From the NCBI GenBank assembly GCA_019914945.1, contig CM034100.1, forward strand, positions 3,485,209 through 3,549,208: 64,000 nt of DNA, read 5' to 3'. Positions 50,206-62,472 of this stretch are shown here, piece by piece. Position 1 is the stretch's first letter. Every line of letters begins with the position of its first letter. Both the position numbers and the translations under genes were made by a program. A model generated the notes under the pieces. It did not search any database. It had not been told where the DNA came from and worked only from the letters and a program-made list of their open reading frames with translations. The DNA is from Typha latifolia (Eukaryota; Streptophyta; Magnoliopsida; Poales; Typhaceae).

Positions 50206-51608
50206 ATGTACGGCACCTTCTGCGGGGCCGCGAACTCGCTCTCGCGAATCTACGCGCAGGCCGTGGCACAGCAGAAGGTTTAGTTGGTTGGATCCGAGAT
50301 GTTGCTTTGCTATGATCGATGGCGGGTCTTGTTAAAATTTCGATCTTTGGTTTCTTGATAGGTTTGGTTTTAAAGTTGTCGTTGATGAATTTTGATCATT
50401 GATTCTTTTCCAAATAAAGTCTGTGCTTTCGAGTATTTGCAAAAATGTCGCATTGCATGCACGGTGGGATTTGCTTAAGCTTGTCGCCGCTTTACCATTT
50501 ACTATCAAATTGTAGGGTTTTATTCCACTGGAAAATTTGGGATCAATACTTTTGTAGAGAATTTTGTGTCAGTTGTGTCGTTTGCTGCTTAATTTGGTAG
50601 TTGATTCTAAACTTTGTGCAGGGGAAACTTCACCAGTGGACATTAAAACAGCATGGAGAAGGTTCGAGGGTGTTGATTGCTGATGTAGTTGGTTAGTTTC
50701 AGGTTAGATGATTATGTTATATGTGTATTTATGAATCAAGTTGTTTGTGTCTTGTGTCTAATTTATTGACTTTGGGCACAACTTTTATGCCCATCCACGT
50801 ATAGAATTCTAATTGTCACACGGATGTACCATATGGAATATGCATTTGCATTTTCAAGTGTTGATTTCCTCTGTGATATTGACCTAGTTGCTATTTCCAA
50901 GATCAGCTTATCCCACAAATTATGAAATATAGCTGCAATTGGATCTGAATTAATGCATTTTGCAGGATATGACTCGAGAGTATTAACCTGCTGGCCGCCC
51001 ATTGATGACTTTTTCATCTGCTTGTGGAGATATGTTGATGATTTGAGGTTTGATATGTTAAGGATTTAGAATTGGCTTAAAACTTATGCTGTGAAGAAGT
51101 TCATTTTGCTATTCTAACGTATTTAGTAGCTCCTCTGTTTGTGTGATTAGTTGTTTCCATAACTTCCACTTTTGAATGTAGACAGCTCTTTGGTGTGGTG
51201 GTGTTAAGTTGATCTGCACTTGTACATTGTTTAATTTTAACATTTTGGAGATTTTCTCTGTGGTGCAGAATGAGATTGACTACGGCGAAGAGGATATATC
51301 GTTGTCTGCACGGCTGCGATACCCACATCAACATTTATCAGTCTGCACAGCACTTTGCAAACATAAAGAACTTTTCTGGTACATCTGGAGTTGGAGTCAT
51401 CCCTTGGACAGGTCACACCAACCAGGCGAATAATTAAATTTTTGTGAATGCTCTCTCTCGCCCATTCTGCCGGACCCTTCTGCCTTATCATCTAGCTCAG
51501 CATGGAGACAATTATTCAAACTCTGCCTTCCCAAGTGGAAATGGAACTGCGAACCATGATACAAACTCCGACAGTCCATCCACGGATATGCAGTCCGATA
51601 ACCTGTGA
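50206..51608 (+). pseudogene. Decayed HAPSTR1/C16orf72-like (DUF4588-type) gene
   Basis: Three conserved blocks lie in order with intron-like spacers. Block 1 (50206-50277) encodes MYGTFCGAANSLSRIYAQAV plus AQQK, next to a GT. Block 2 (about 50622-50691) encodes KLHQWTLKQHGEGSRVLIADV and follows an AG. Block 3 (51269-51608) begins NEIDYGEEDISLSARLRYPHQH, then conservation jumps to another frame: NFSGTSGVGVIPWTGHTNQANN, a stop, FVNALSRPFCRTLLPYHLAQ, and NSDSPSTDMQSDNL before TGA at 51606. Plant proteins of this family, as I recall them, carry the same blocks in one frame, with extra residues between blocks 1 and 2. The frame shift and stop indicate a pseudogene. Because introns appear to persist, it came from DNA duplication, not retroposition. 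The normal N-terminus is absent. The human relative is a stress-signalling protein; the plant role is unknown to me. Confidence 0.7.
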
Positions 51609-52515
51609 ACTATATTTATCCTTTTTGAGGATAGTCTTTATGTGAAATCCTCATTCAAGCCCCAATAGTTCATCTATCCTCATCGCTTTACTGCAATATC
51701 GGCACCAAGAAGAAAGTGAAAATCATGGCGCCGAATGCCTAAATCCTGCAACTTTCTTTTTCAGGATATCTGAAAGCTGAAGCTGGTTTATATATGACTT
51801 CCAAAGCTATACCTGGTTATTCCATGGTTGTGCTACCATCGGTCGTAGTTATGTGTACAGATTGCCAGGACCATCTTTCATTCAACTATTTGTTGTTACT
51901 CTTCTTTTTTTCATCAGAAGGTCCTTGAGAAAAAAACTTTTGTTATGTATGTCTGGTCCTTATTGGTCAGTGTCCTCATTGTAACAGATGGTTGCATTAA
52001 TCAATATTCGAGTTGAATTATTATGAAGTGAAGAAAATGAGCTTAAATTCTGCGTTTGAAATTAATTATTGTGTTACAAATGTAATATTCAGTGTTATCT
52101 GTTTGGTTTGAGCAGCATTCTTAAGCGTAAGAGGAGACCAAGTACCATAAAATTTTAGGCATTATCAGCTTAAGCTAGGAATTGTCTTTGCTATCGCTTC
52201 CAGCAATCTGACCGTGTACATAAAACTGCTGCATTTGTTACATAGAAACTTCACATTGCTTAGGAAAAGATTATGGCAGAGGAATTTACTCATACAACAT
52301 TCCTCAAACACTGCACCAAGAGAACAAACAAATATAGTGGGAATCCATTGAAAATTAGGTTTATCATATTGCACATATCACATATTTCTAAAAGTTTTAC
52401 AATGATTCACACTTATAGCTAGCCCCCAAGTCTCAAAGGAATCCAACCCAAATCGTGTTCTCAAACTATGAATCTATAGCAAATAACACAGAAAAGCCAA
52501 TCATTTTATGGTAGA
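51609..52515. other. Spacer between the pseudogene and the WRKY 3' end
   Basis: No gene seen. Right part is probably the 3' UTR of the minus-strand WRKY gene. Confidence 0.5.
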
Positions 52516-55500
52516 CTACCAGTAGAAGTTCACCTGAGATGCAGCTTGGGACTCATCCTCATCATGTGACGGAGAATGCGCGTGTCTACCTTCATACGAC
52601 GTGATCACCATCCGCGGGTCCTCTGCAAGTCGTTCCACCCTCTTCTTCACCCGACAATTCTCTTGCGTGCATCGATAGTAGCTCCTACACCATGAACAAT
52701 TCATTTCATGATCATATCTCATTGTGGATTTAAAAGATAGCAAAATAGTTGTCACAAAACTCTCTCCACAATGACACCTGATCTATCCTCAGAGAGGATA
52801 GATTAGTGCATGTCAATAGTCTGTAAAACATATATACAAGTCTTCATGTGCTTAATTAAAGATTCTTTCTTTGTGAAAATTGATGGTAATAATTGCAAGG
52901 AGGAATGCACTTTTCAATCATACTTTTGACGAATACTTACCATGCCAACAGTAAGGTTCACAGAGTTAATAGAACACATCTAATTCATTACCCATCACTA
53001 AAAGCTTACTCATGTTCATATGACAATGCATGGACCACCAAGTTAGAAAGGAATGATTGCAGTGAGTCCAGTGATCTTTTTCATGTGTCTAGTGGCATGG
53101 GTGAGCCTGAGAGGGCTTTGGTGGAAATGAAATAACAAAGCTTATCAGATAGGATAGGACTAGTTGCCGGATCTATGTCTATACTGTGGGGTAATAGATA
53201 GGTCAGTCACCATCATAGCAAGTATATTCACTCAGAGAATTATGAGGCCAATACTTTACAAAAAGAATGAGAGGGATACCATCTTGTATATATGTAATTT
53301 TAAGCCTTGATATATATAAATGTGTGTGTGTGTGTGTATGCCTTTTAAAGCTACATGGAGACATACTAATGGGCTAGCATATGTTTCATATTCAACTTTT
53401 TTATTTAGTGATAGGGGACCATATATATGTATGCAGCCATCATTTCACATTCAGTGAATGCACATTTGAAACAGGTTCTAGTTGTTGTGCTCTGACTTCT
53501 TTTATAAAGGCATCTAACATGGTAAGTTCTTGATCCTTTTTCCTCTCTTTATTTTGAGAAACCTAGGAATGATACCAAATTATGTCAATTATGTAAAAGG
53601 TATTAACATGAGTAGCTTGTTAATCCAAGTAACTCAAACAAGAGATCTCTCAAATATGAAAAAGAAAAATCTTACTTCATAGAAAAATGCTGACCTAATA
53701 AACTTCGTATGTTAACTCGCATGCAGATGCAAAAGATAATCTCCTAAATAATTTGGCTAGAGACGCAGAGAACTCTATTAAGGGTTGCACAAGTTATATT
53801 ATTCCTTCTAACAAGATCTCTTTTAAGAGTCAATGCTATTCTCCTATTATGGACATTGCATCCATAATTGAAGATAACTGTGTAGGAAACGACTCAATGC
53901 CTAATATGTGAACTGTGGTGCTAGTTTTCTTCTGAAGCGAAAACTGGAAAAGAACAAAACAGCAAGAAGATATCTTCAAAAAAACTTTATACTATCAGGA
54001 GTCTCTATTTTTCTGGCCTATTCTGTTGTTGGCATAAAAAGCTGAAGCTATTTCTATTAGACCGATACTTATCTACTATTTGTTTTTCAGAGAAAAGTGA
54101 AACTTAATAGTGTTCAAATATTCGAACAAAAAATACTCATACAACATGAGCCCTTTTAGGCTTCCGAGAGCACTCTTCCGCTATCCAAACTTATCAACTA
54201 CCTAACAGAATTATTGGCATATATATGTTTATATATCAAGATGTTATCATGAGCTATATTTCGAACTTGCAGCCGATTCACATGTTCCTTTTGTTTTCCT
54301 CACCATCTCACATCCTGTCTGACATGGCCATAATTACTGCATTTTGCTTAATTTTGTGTTTAACTTCAGTAATATTCACTTATAATACCTAGTGGCTGGA
54401 AGTAAGAATAATTAAAACTGCTCTACTTGAACAGATACAATGTCTAGCTAGCTTGCACATTTACGCACGTTAATAAGGATTTATTTGAGTCATGATCATT
54501 ACTGTGTAAATGTGCTGTGTTCTTTGTTAATAAGCAAACGAATATGATGCATATGCATGGATATATAAGAATCATCAATCTTATTCCAGCTAGTTATTCT
54601 TATTAACCAAAAAGAAAAAAAAAGAAAAAACTTACTAAGAGAGAGTCTTATCTTATCAAAGCCATAGTAGCATTAAACTTACATCTAGCCATGCATGCAG
54701 ACAGCAGCGTAGAACTCGTAGACTATATATATGTAACTAGCAAATCGATGCAAGAGAAAGAAAGTGTAATAAAAGTATATAAGAAAGAGAATCTACGGAA
54801 AGATTTGATTTGCTTTATATTCATCCTTTGCTAGCAAACCCTAGGTATGCATCATAGGAAGTAGCGTTAAGATCTGCAAGGATCTAAGGAGGTCGAATTC
54901 ATGGCAGGGGTGGAAAGCAAGAAAGGGAAAGAAGGGTCTATGATCAAAAGTGCAGACCTTTGGATTCCTTCTACTTAGGGTTTCGTCTAAACTTCTAATA
55001 CGTACGTACATACCTCGGATGCTGGGTGTTCTTCACCACTTTCTGCCCGTACTTCCTCCACTTGTAGCCATCGTCCAACACATCCACCTCGCTCATCGTC
55101 TTGAAGCAAAACCTCGGCTCTCTCACCCTCCTCCTCCTCTTCACCTTCTTCATCCTTATATTATTATTATTATTATTATTATTGTTATTATTAACTTGTA
55201 GATAGTCGATGTTCACATCCTCGCCATTAATTTTCTTGTTATTTTGATGCTCCTCCCCCACCGCGAACGGTCTCTTCTTGTTGAGTTGCCCTTCTTCCTC
55301 CCATTGCCTGAGTGGAACACAGACAACTCATGATCATATGTGGATAAATATGCGACCTAAGGCATTGTAAGTGACAGAACGATCCACTGAGATACAGCCT
55401 CTCGACGTATTCATAAAACTTAATTTCTTTGAAGAAAATTAAAGGTATATATATGTATATATAGATGAGAATTACCATATAGTACTACTAGCTCTTTGCA

Positions 55501-55750
55501 ACGACGAGGCTCCAGTTTGATCTGAGAATCCATCTCTAGGCCTAGGAGGCATGAATTGGAGGCTCTCTCTTTCTCCCACCGAGCAAGTGTTGTTAAAGAA
55601 GTATTGAGATCCGTATGGAAGAGGTCTTGGATGAGGAAGAGAAGAGGGTTGGAAACTAAAGCTTATGTGAGAAGCTGCAGCCATGGTGTCTTGGCTCTCC
55701 ACCAACCCCAACCCTCGGTTTAGCACTGCACTCGAAGGAGAAGGAAACAT
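52516..55750 (-). CDS. WRKY13: WRKY transcription factor, group IIc, WRKY13-like
   Basis: Three exons, 55476-55750, 55014-55307 and 52516-52684, join in phase to 245 residues. The second and third exons encode one WRKY domain: [20 protein letters not shown] then [20 protein letters not shown] and HAHS, giving a C-x4-C-x23-H-x-H zinc site. The intron falls after the Arg of HPR, the usual position. [20 protein letters not shown] and the C-terminus ending NFYW are typical of the WRKY12/13 branch, and [13 protein letters not shown] fits WRKY13. These nuclear regulators bind W-box DNA and are tied to secondary wall formation and flowering time. A run of Asn encoded by AAT repeats precedes the domain. 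The 2.3-kb intron 2 shows nothing else notable apart from a TG microsatellite (53321-53338). Confidence 0.92.
53321..53338 (+). repeat. (TG)n microsatellite in WRKY intron
   Basis: Nine TG units. Confidence 0.85.
55158..55192 (+). repeat. Trinucleotide repeat coding poly-Asn in WRKY exon 2
   Basis: ATT repeats on this strand (AAT in the gene) with one GTT interruption, encoding about ten Asn residues just before the basic stretch [10 protein letters not shown]. Confidence 0.85.
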
Positions 55751-56480
55751 CTTCCTTTCACCTCCTCTCTCTCACTATCTCTCAACCTTTCTTTCCCTTT
55801 TCCTTTCTTCCTTTCTTTTTCGTTCTTGTCCCAATATGATATAGTACAAAGGGGAACTGATGAAAGATAATTGGAAAATACTTAATACTATCATATGATT
55901 GTAGAATTGAAACTCTAAAGTTAGGTGGCTGATCTTCTGCAGCCTCGGACTGTAGGAATTTTGTGCAGTCCGGTACTTGGTAGTCCTTCGTTTGCTGCCA
56001 AATAATCCAATTGGCATTAATGGTTATTAAGAAAAACCCTAAAAAATCACTAAACCCACAGCCTATTCTACTTAAGACGCTACAGTAGTTAATGATTCGG
56101 TTTTTATCAACCTATGGCAGATGTCATGGATTAGATTCATTATCAACCATTTCTAACCACATAATTATAAATATTATGTTAAATAATCAGTTGACTCAAA
56201 AATATAATATTTAGAGTAACAACGTAATAATGTATATTATACTCATCCTACTTAGCTAAGGCGGTGAATAGCCTACTATTCACAAGTTATCCAAAAATAA
56301 ATATGAATTAAACGTTTATTTATCTTTTCTCTTTCTCTTTTTCCTTTTTGCAGTTCCACTTTGATACATTGACACAATAGCTATTTCACGGAGACCACTA
56401 TCTCCATCTCAGTTCTGGACCCTTCTTTTCCTCTGTCTTTCAACATGCACTTCACAGTAGTCAGTAGTGCAACAGCACAC

Positions 56481-56482
<2 letters not shown>

Positions 56483-56515
<33 letters not shown>
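56483..56515 (+). repeat. (CT)n microsatellite upstream of WRKY gene
   Basis: Sixteen CT units about 730 bases upstream of the WRKY start; reads GA in the gene's sense. Confidence 0.9.
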
Positions 56516-56518
<3 letters not shown>

Positions 56519-57699
56519 TTAACCCTACAACTTTGGCCTGTAAGAGAAGGTATAAATATATAATTAGGGTTGCAAGATAGATAGATAGATATATAATTGA
56601 TTTCCAAGAGATGAACTATTACAAACTAATTAAATTCCCTCTATCCTTCCATGGGGGGGTTGGGTGGCTTCAGTCACTCAGATGAGTACATAATAATGAA
56701 GAAAGAGGGAGATGAATATTGTTTGGCATCCCAACATCCACTCAAATGTAGAGTTAGCTTTAATCTGCACGGCCTACATACGAAGCAATCATGATGAATC
56801 TTTGGTGCAAATCTTGGTAGGGAGGATATATATCATGACTGTGGAGGGAGAGAGCATCTTGACTTGCCCACCCCCAAAGAGCCTTCAAAAGCTCTCCAAC
56901 TTTAGATCTCTTTTTTACCTTTTCACTGTTTAATTTACTTCTTTTCTTTCTCCACTCTCCTAGTACTGTTGTTTGAGTCCTACTAGCTTACCATAGAAAG
57001 ATTATAGATTATAGATTTAATTTCTTTCGTAAATATTAGGGTTAAAATCTCTTTTTTTTTTTTTTGTGCTAGATCAGTATTATATGTGCATGATTTAGGC
57101 TTAGTCCAATTGCTTAATTTATATATTAAAAGAATTGGTCTTTTTGTCTAGTTTATGCTTAGTTTTCAAGCTTATAATCTATTAAAAAATAAGTATTAAC
57201 AGTATAATGGAGATCAATTATTTTTTAGGAAGTTAAACAAAATATTTGGCATATGTTACAAAACTTATACTATAGTTGTTCGAGGGCAAATATATCAAAC
57301 CCTATATAGAAATAGCATATATACGGATTTATTTTGCATATATATCTTTTTAAAATCTTTTATTTATATATGTATATTTTAAAATTGATACTGTATCCAT
57401 ATCTCTAAAATCTCATATTTATATGCATATCTTTTAAAGAATATATAAGTAAATATAAAATTTAGGGAAGTATATATTCAAATAAGAAATTTTTTGATGT
57501 CCACTAGGTATACTATTTCTCAACAAAAAAAAAAAAAAATCCATTTTATTATATCTTTCTTGATTTGATATTTACATGTCCATCCTTCAAATCCATTTGT
57601 GAGCAAATAATTAGGCCACTACGTTTTGATAGGTTATTGTTGTTGTTTTCTTTTGCTATCATAGGAGAGAGCAATCATGATATAATGGCTTGTTGCATT

Positions 57700-58828
57700 T
57701 GATTACATTTGATGAAAGGGCCACGCAAGCTGATGCTGGAGATTTCCTTAGGTTCAAATGACCCCAAAGCTTGGAGAATCTTAGTACGCCTGGCAGTGAG
57801 TATTTTGAAAGGCTTAAACATATGGGATTATAGTAAGGTAAAGAGACATAGCATCGCCCCTAGCTCCGCTAGGGTTTGGCACAGAGATTTTACCTTCCCT
57901 CTTAGAACGATCTTCTCTCTCGTCGTGGTTTGTGAGGCTTCCCTCTCTCCTCTCCTTAGCCATGGGCTAGGGGAGGTGAGCATTGTCCTTCCTTCATTTT
58001 CTTTTTTTATTTTCTTTTTCCCCTCTAAAGTCAGAAGCCTCATTCACTGCTACTCACAACTATTGTTCCTCCTTTTTGATGCAATCGTACTTTGTTTGTC
58101 GCTGTCTCTTCCTTCCTCTCTTACTTCAACGTCGCTATTGTTCAGCACTGTGTCGCGCCCATTGCAGTCGCTCTTTCTTGTCACGCCCCTATCCCATATA
58201 TCATCCTTGTTGCTGTTGCTCCACTTCATTGCCACCTCACTATTTTCGCTGTCCTCCTTTTACTCCCCTCCCTCGTTAGATCCGTGCTTGAACACCATCC
58301 TTCTGCCGGATTCGAGCTTGCTGCATCCCCCTTGTCGATTCCTTCATTCGGCTTGTTTCTGTCCTAAACCCCCTTGTCGTCGTTGTTGCCGCTCCCTAAT
58401 GTCGCACCTCACTACTGCCGCCACATCTCTTTCTCCTTTGCCAGATCCAAGTCTAGTAGCCACCCTTTTGTCGGATCTTAATGTTATTGGTTATTGCTCT
58501 TCTTTAATTAGTGTTACGAGTGGGTGATTTTCAATCCTTACGCCTTTATAGATTCTTAGGACTAACTGAAGGAACTTGTAGTTATTAGGCTAATATTGCT
58601 AAATGTGGGACTCTTTGTTTCTGAGAATCTCTTGGGCTATTCTTCACCTTATTATTATATTTGTGCTTTCGGGCTTGATTATTTAAATTAAACTGTAGTG
58701 CTATCTATTATCAATCAAGTGTGAAACTTGTGTCAAAGAATTGTCACTCTAACTCCCTCACTCTTTGTGTATTAAGTCTTATCATTGTATTATTTGAAAG
58801 TTAATAAATTACCTCATGAAAAAAAAAA
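57700..58828 (+). mobile_element. Candidate retroposon with C+T-rich body and A-tail
   Basis: From about 57860 the top strand is strongly C+T-rich, and a 272-codon frame (57709-58527) is open only because of that bias. Past 58528 the sequence becomes mixed, with TTAATAAATT followed by a ten-base A-run at 58819-58828, as at the 3' end of a LINE or a retroposed transcript. No reverse transcriptase motif was seen. A similar C+T-rich stretch occurs at about 11727-12420. Tentative. Confidence 0.25.
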
Positions 58829-59894
58829 GATTAAAAGGACTCCATTCCCACTACCTACTTCTATGATTCAAATGTTTTCTCTATATGGTCATACAAATTT
58901 GTCGTGTTACCTGGCAGCCCATAATTTGTTGAAAAATAATACGATATAAAAAATTATAAAATTCAATCTAATAATTTTGGATTTGAGACGTGTATGGATT
59001 CAATCGAGATAAACACATATGTGAGTTAATTTATATAAATTTATTTACCAATAAAAATAAGTATCTTTTGAGTTCCAAAGCTCACAAGTCATGAGCAACT
59101 AGGTACTTTATAGACCTTAATAATATTTTTCAAATAGTCAATATAATACTAAATTTATTTATTTTTTATTTTACATTGTTATAATAGGTACTTTTAAAGT
59201 CGATTTTTATTTCATTTCTCTTCATAAATTTATATAATTAAATATATAATATTAAAATATTTTTTTTGAGCTCTTTCAATTTCATTGTTAATAATGTGTC
59301 GACCACGTTTAAACTTTAGCACAAGTTTATATACAATTTATATTTAAATACATGATTTTTCCAACGTGATTGGCTTTTAAATCTTCGATTGCAGGATATT
59401 CATACAACTGGGGTTGCAGAAAACCAATCAAAATTTCCTATTTATTTATTTGATCTAATTAAACTTAAACTCCCTAAACTGGGAAGAAGAAAAATACATA
59501 GAAATTAAGAGAAGAAATATGAAAAATATTTCGGTCCTATTAACTAACTACTTTTTAATTATTTATAAGAGTACTTTTGTGTCATAATAATTGAGAGCAC
59601 ATCACCTATTTCCGTTGGAAAAGGAGACGGTCGTCATGAAAAAGTAACTATGATAATGATATTAGACCATAGTTCTAATATATATCCTTTACCTTTTCTT
59701 TTCTTCTTTCTTTAAAGACTCTAGAGTAGTGCTTTCCTTTTCCCATGTCTTCCACCTCAAGGAAAGCAGAGGAATTTCCATTAACGCTGTGGCAAAAGAA
59801 AAAAAGTTTATTCATAATTAATGTGCAATTAACTGTAGCTAGAGATGTCTAAATGGCTCACATTCCAGAGTTAGGATTATGCCCATGCCTAAAG

Positions 59895-60404
59895 TGTTTG
59901 TTTGCTAGAAGAATAAATATTTTTATTCTTAGGGATATGATTCAATAAGAATTATTAATTCTCTCTCCTAATCGAACGGTTGAGATTAAATAATACTAAA
60001 TAAAATTAATTGATGAATCGAAAGTATTAATCACTTTTCTAAATTATAAGAATAAATTAATAATATTTTATTTCTCTCTCTTAACTATTCATTTTTTTTA
60101 TAAAAGATAAAAATAATAATAAATACTCCTTTCATTAAGGAAATAGTTATACGGATAAGCAATAAGAAAATAGTTGATCTAGTTACACATGTAAAAAAAA
60201 AATCTTATATACCCTTTAATTTATTAACAGATAAAATGTAATTTTATAACTAATTGGTTAGTATCGAATCATTACTCTTATTCTTATTTTTCTCTATTCC
60301 AGTATTACAACTAAATACAATATATATATCTTTTCTTTAAACTATAAATAAAAAAATAAGTACAATACTATCATAGAATTATCTTATTCTTCAATCAAAC
60401 GAGG
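59895..60404. mobile_element. MITE-like element with imperfect terminal inverted repeats
   Basis: The left end (59900-59916) GTTTGCTAGAAGAATAA matches the reverse complement of the right end (60384-60400), GTTTGATTGAAGAATAA, at about 15 of 17 positions. The interior is AT-rich, about 510 bases in all, without coding capacity. Target-site duplication was not resolved. The layout fits non-autonomous DNA elements common near plant genes. Confidence 0.5.
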
Positions 60405-61995
60405 TCTAAATCTCTCGTGCATAATCTCTGGCCCTTACTCATTGGGTCTCACGTGAGTGACCTTTTTTGTATACTCCACACGTATGGGTGGAATAATGAA
60501 ATATAAAGATTTTGTTAATCATGCTATCCATAGTCATATATTATATATATATATATGTGTAAATAAATGCATGGGATTCTATCAAGCTTAAGCTCATGAT
60601 GCTGAACAACAGACAATATGCATTGGAATTGGTAATGAGATCTCTAGGGCATTGTGTTCCGTTATGGGAGTTGCAGAGACTGTTGATCTAACAGTGTAGC
60701 TGTAGCTTATTGAGAGATAACTCAATCATAGCATGCATAGGAACATGAAGAGAAAAACCCTTTTAGCTTTCGCTTTTTAAAACTAGTGGCTTGCTGCCAG
60801 TAGCATTGGCAAAATTGCCTTCATGATTTTGCTTTCTTTAAATATAAGACCAAGAGGGATAGAGGAGTTTATCCGGAATAAGCTCATGTTTATCCAAGAT
60901 ATTCTTGCCAAATGGGTATTAATTCCCTGAGATAAGAAAAACACGGTTTATGTGGGATAAAGAAAACTGAGATAAGGTCTGAGTTATCTCATTTTTGAGA
61001 AAAAAAATAGAATAACTTTACCGAGATATATTATACTTGACAATATTCATATGTGATGCTATTTTAGGAAATTATAGTGAATTAAATACGTTTTAGCTAT
61101 AAAAAATTCGAAAACTAACTATAAGAGATAATATACAGTTACAAAATAAAGTTACATTTTATTTAATTTTTAACCTTATGTAATTTACTCACTATCTTCT
61201 CAAAAAAGAAGAAGAAAAAAACGATAATGTCAATTCGATTATAATTATTCCTTATCCAAATTATCGTACCAATCACCATTCCTCTCCCTTGTATTTATTT
61301 AACACATTATTACATTTATTATTTTATTTTCCAACAAAATACCCCCCAAAAAATAAATGAAGTACCATCTCTTATATCGTAAGAAGTTCTTATCTTATCG
61401 TATCCTATCCTATCCTAATGTTTCTTTATCATGCAACCAAAACAGCAGGATGTTTTTTTTTTTCTAAATTTTACAAGACGACAAAATTGGAGTTACCACA
61501 GGAGTTTTAAGGGAAAAAAGAAAAGAAAAGAAACACTATGTAGCGGGTTAAAGTCGTCATTTTATTGTCAAGTAAAAGTAGAGTAGAGTAGAGTAGAGTC
61601 CTTGTAAACATAATACCGATTCCCTTATTAAGTACGAGCCAGTCAGTGACTGGCACAATAGGGAATCAAACACTCTAGTAATCATTAGTGCACGAGACGT
61701 GACACATGACATTGTTGGAGTAGCTCGGCGGTGTCCATGAAAATTTCATGTGAGTCTCAACTCTTACATGAGCACCACGTCACGCTACGTGTGAAAAGAA
61801 GGGACTAATGGTAACCGTCCCCCTTTCTAAGTTCCCTCTCCGGTGTTTGATGACTGACAACGTAACGGAACAAGCGAGGCAGGAGGCATCCTCAGTCCTC
61901 ACAGATTGCAAAATTACACCCAAAGGAATGAGCCCATGGGAGTTGATGAATAAATGAATTGATTCATTGATTGCTGCACTATATTTACTGAGGTA

Positions 61996-62026
<31 letters not shown>

Positions 62027-62472
62027 CTTTCTTTCTTTTTTCTTTTTTGAAGGTATTCTTGCATAAAAAAGGTGTGAAATGTGGAACGTCCAAAGCACTC
62101 GATTTCATATCCTTAACACAGGCAAGGTATGCAATGTCAGTTGAACGGGAAAAGAGTAGAATAAACTTTTCTTGCAGAAGAGTTGGAATACTGCGCTGCA
62201 GTGCAAATAAGTAAGCGAGCATAACCATGTAAATAACAACCTTGCATAGTTAACAAAGCAAGACATTTCTCCACGAGAATTCTCTTATTAGACGAGAGCC
62301 GTCAAGAAGATTTAAGTCCATTGCTCCGACGAACATCAGAATAAAATTTGAAGGCACTTGAAAGGATGAGATGGGGCATAAACGGTTCTGCAATCCGCAA
62401 TACCTAGCAATTATGAAGTTGAGCAAACCTGAAAAGTTCCAGGAAGAGCAGTAGAGACACCATCTCTGCTCT

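Larger units (their letters stand above)
55751..62472. other. Long intergenic region
   Basis: Begins with the WRKY promoter and leader (56.4-56.5 kb carries a CT microsatellite at 56483-56515). Then AT-rich spacer, a C+T-rich open stretch with a terminal A-run (57700-58828), a MITE-like element (59895-60404), more AT-rich DNA with small (TCCTA)n and (GTAGA)n repeats (about 61405-61425 and 61575-61598), and the 3' UTR of the ATP synthase d gene. No intact gene seen. Confidence 0.55.

Noticed and set aside
57709..58527. 272-codon + strand frame
   Set aside because: Pyrimidine-biased, low-complexity translation (Ser/Leu/Phe/Pro runs) without a known domain; most likely open by composition.
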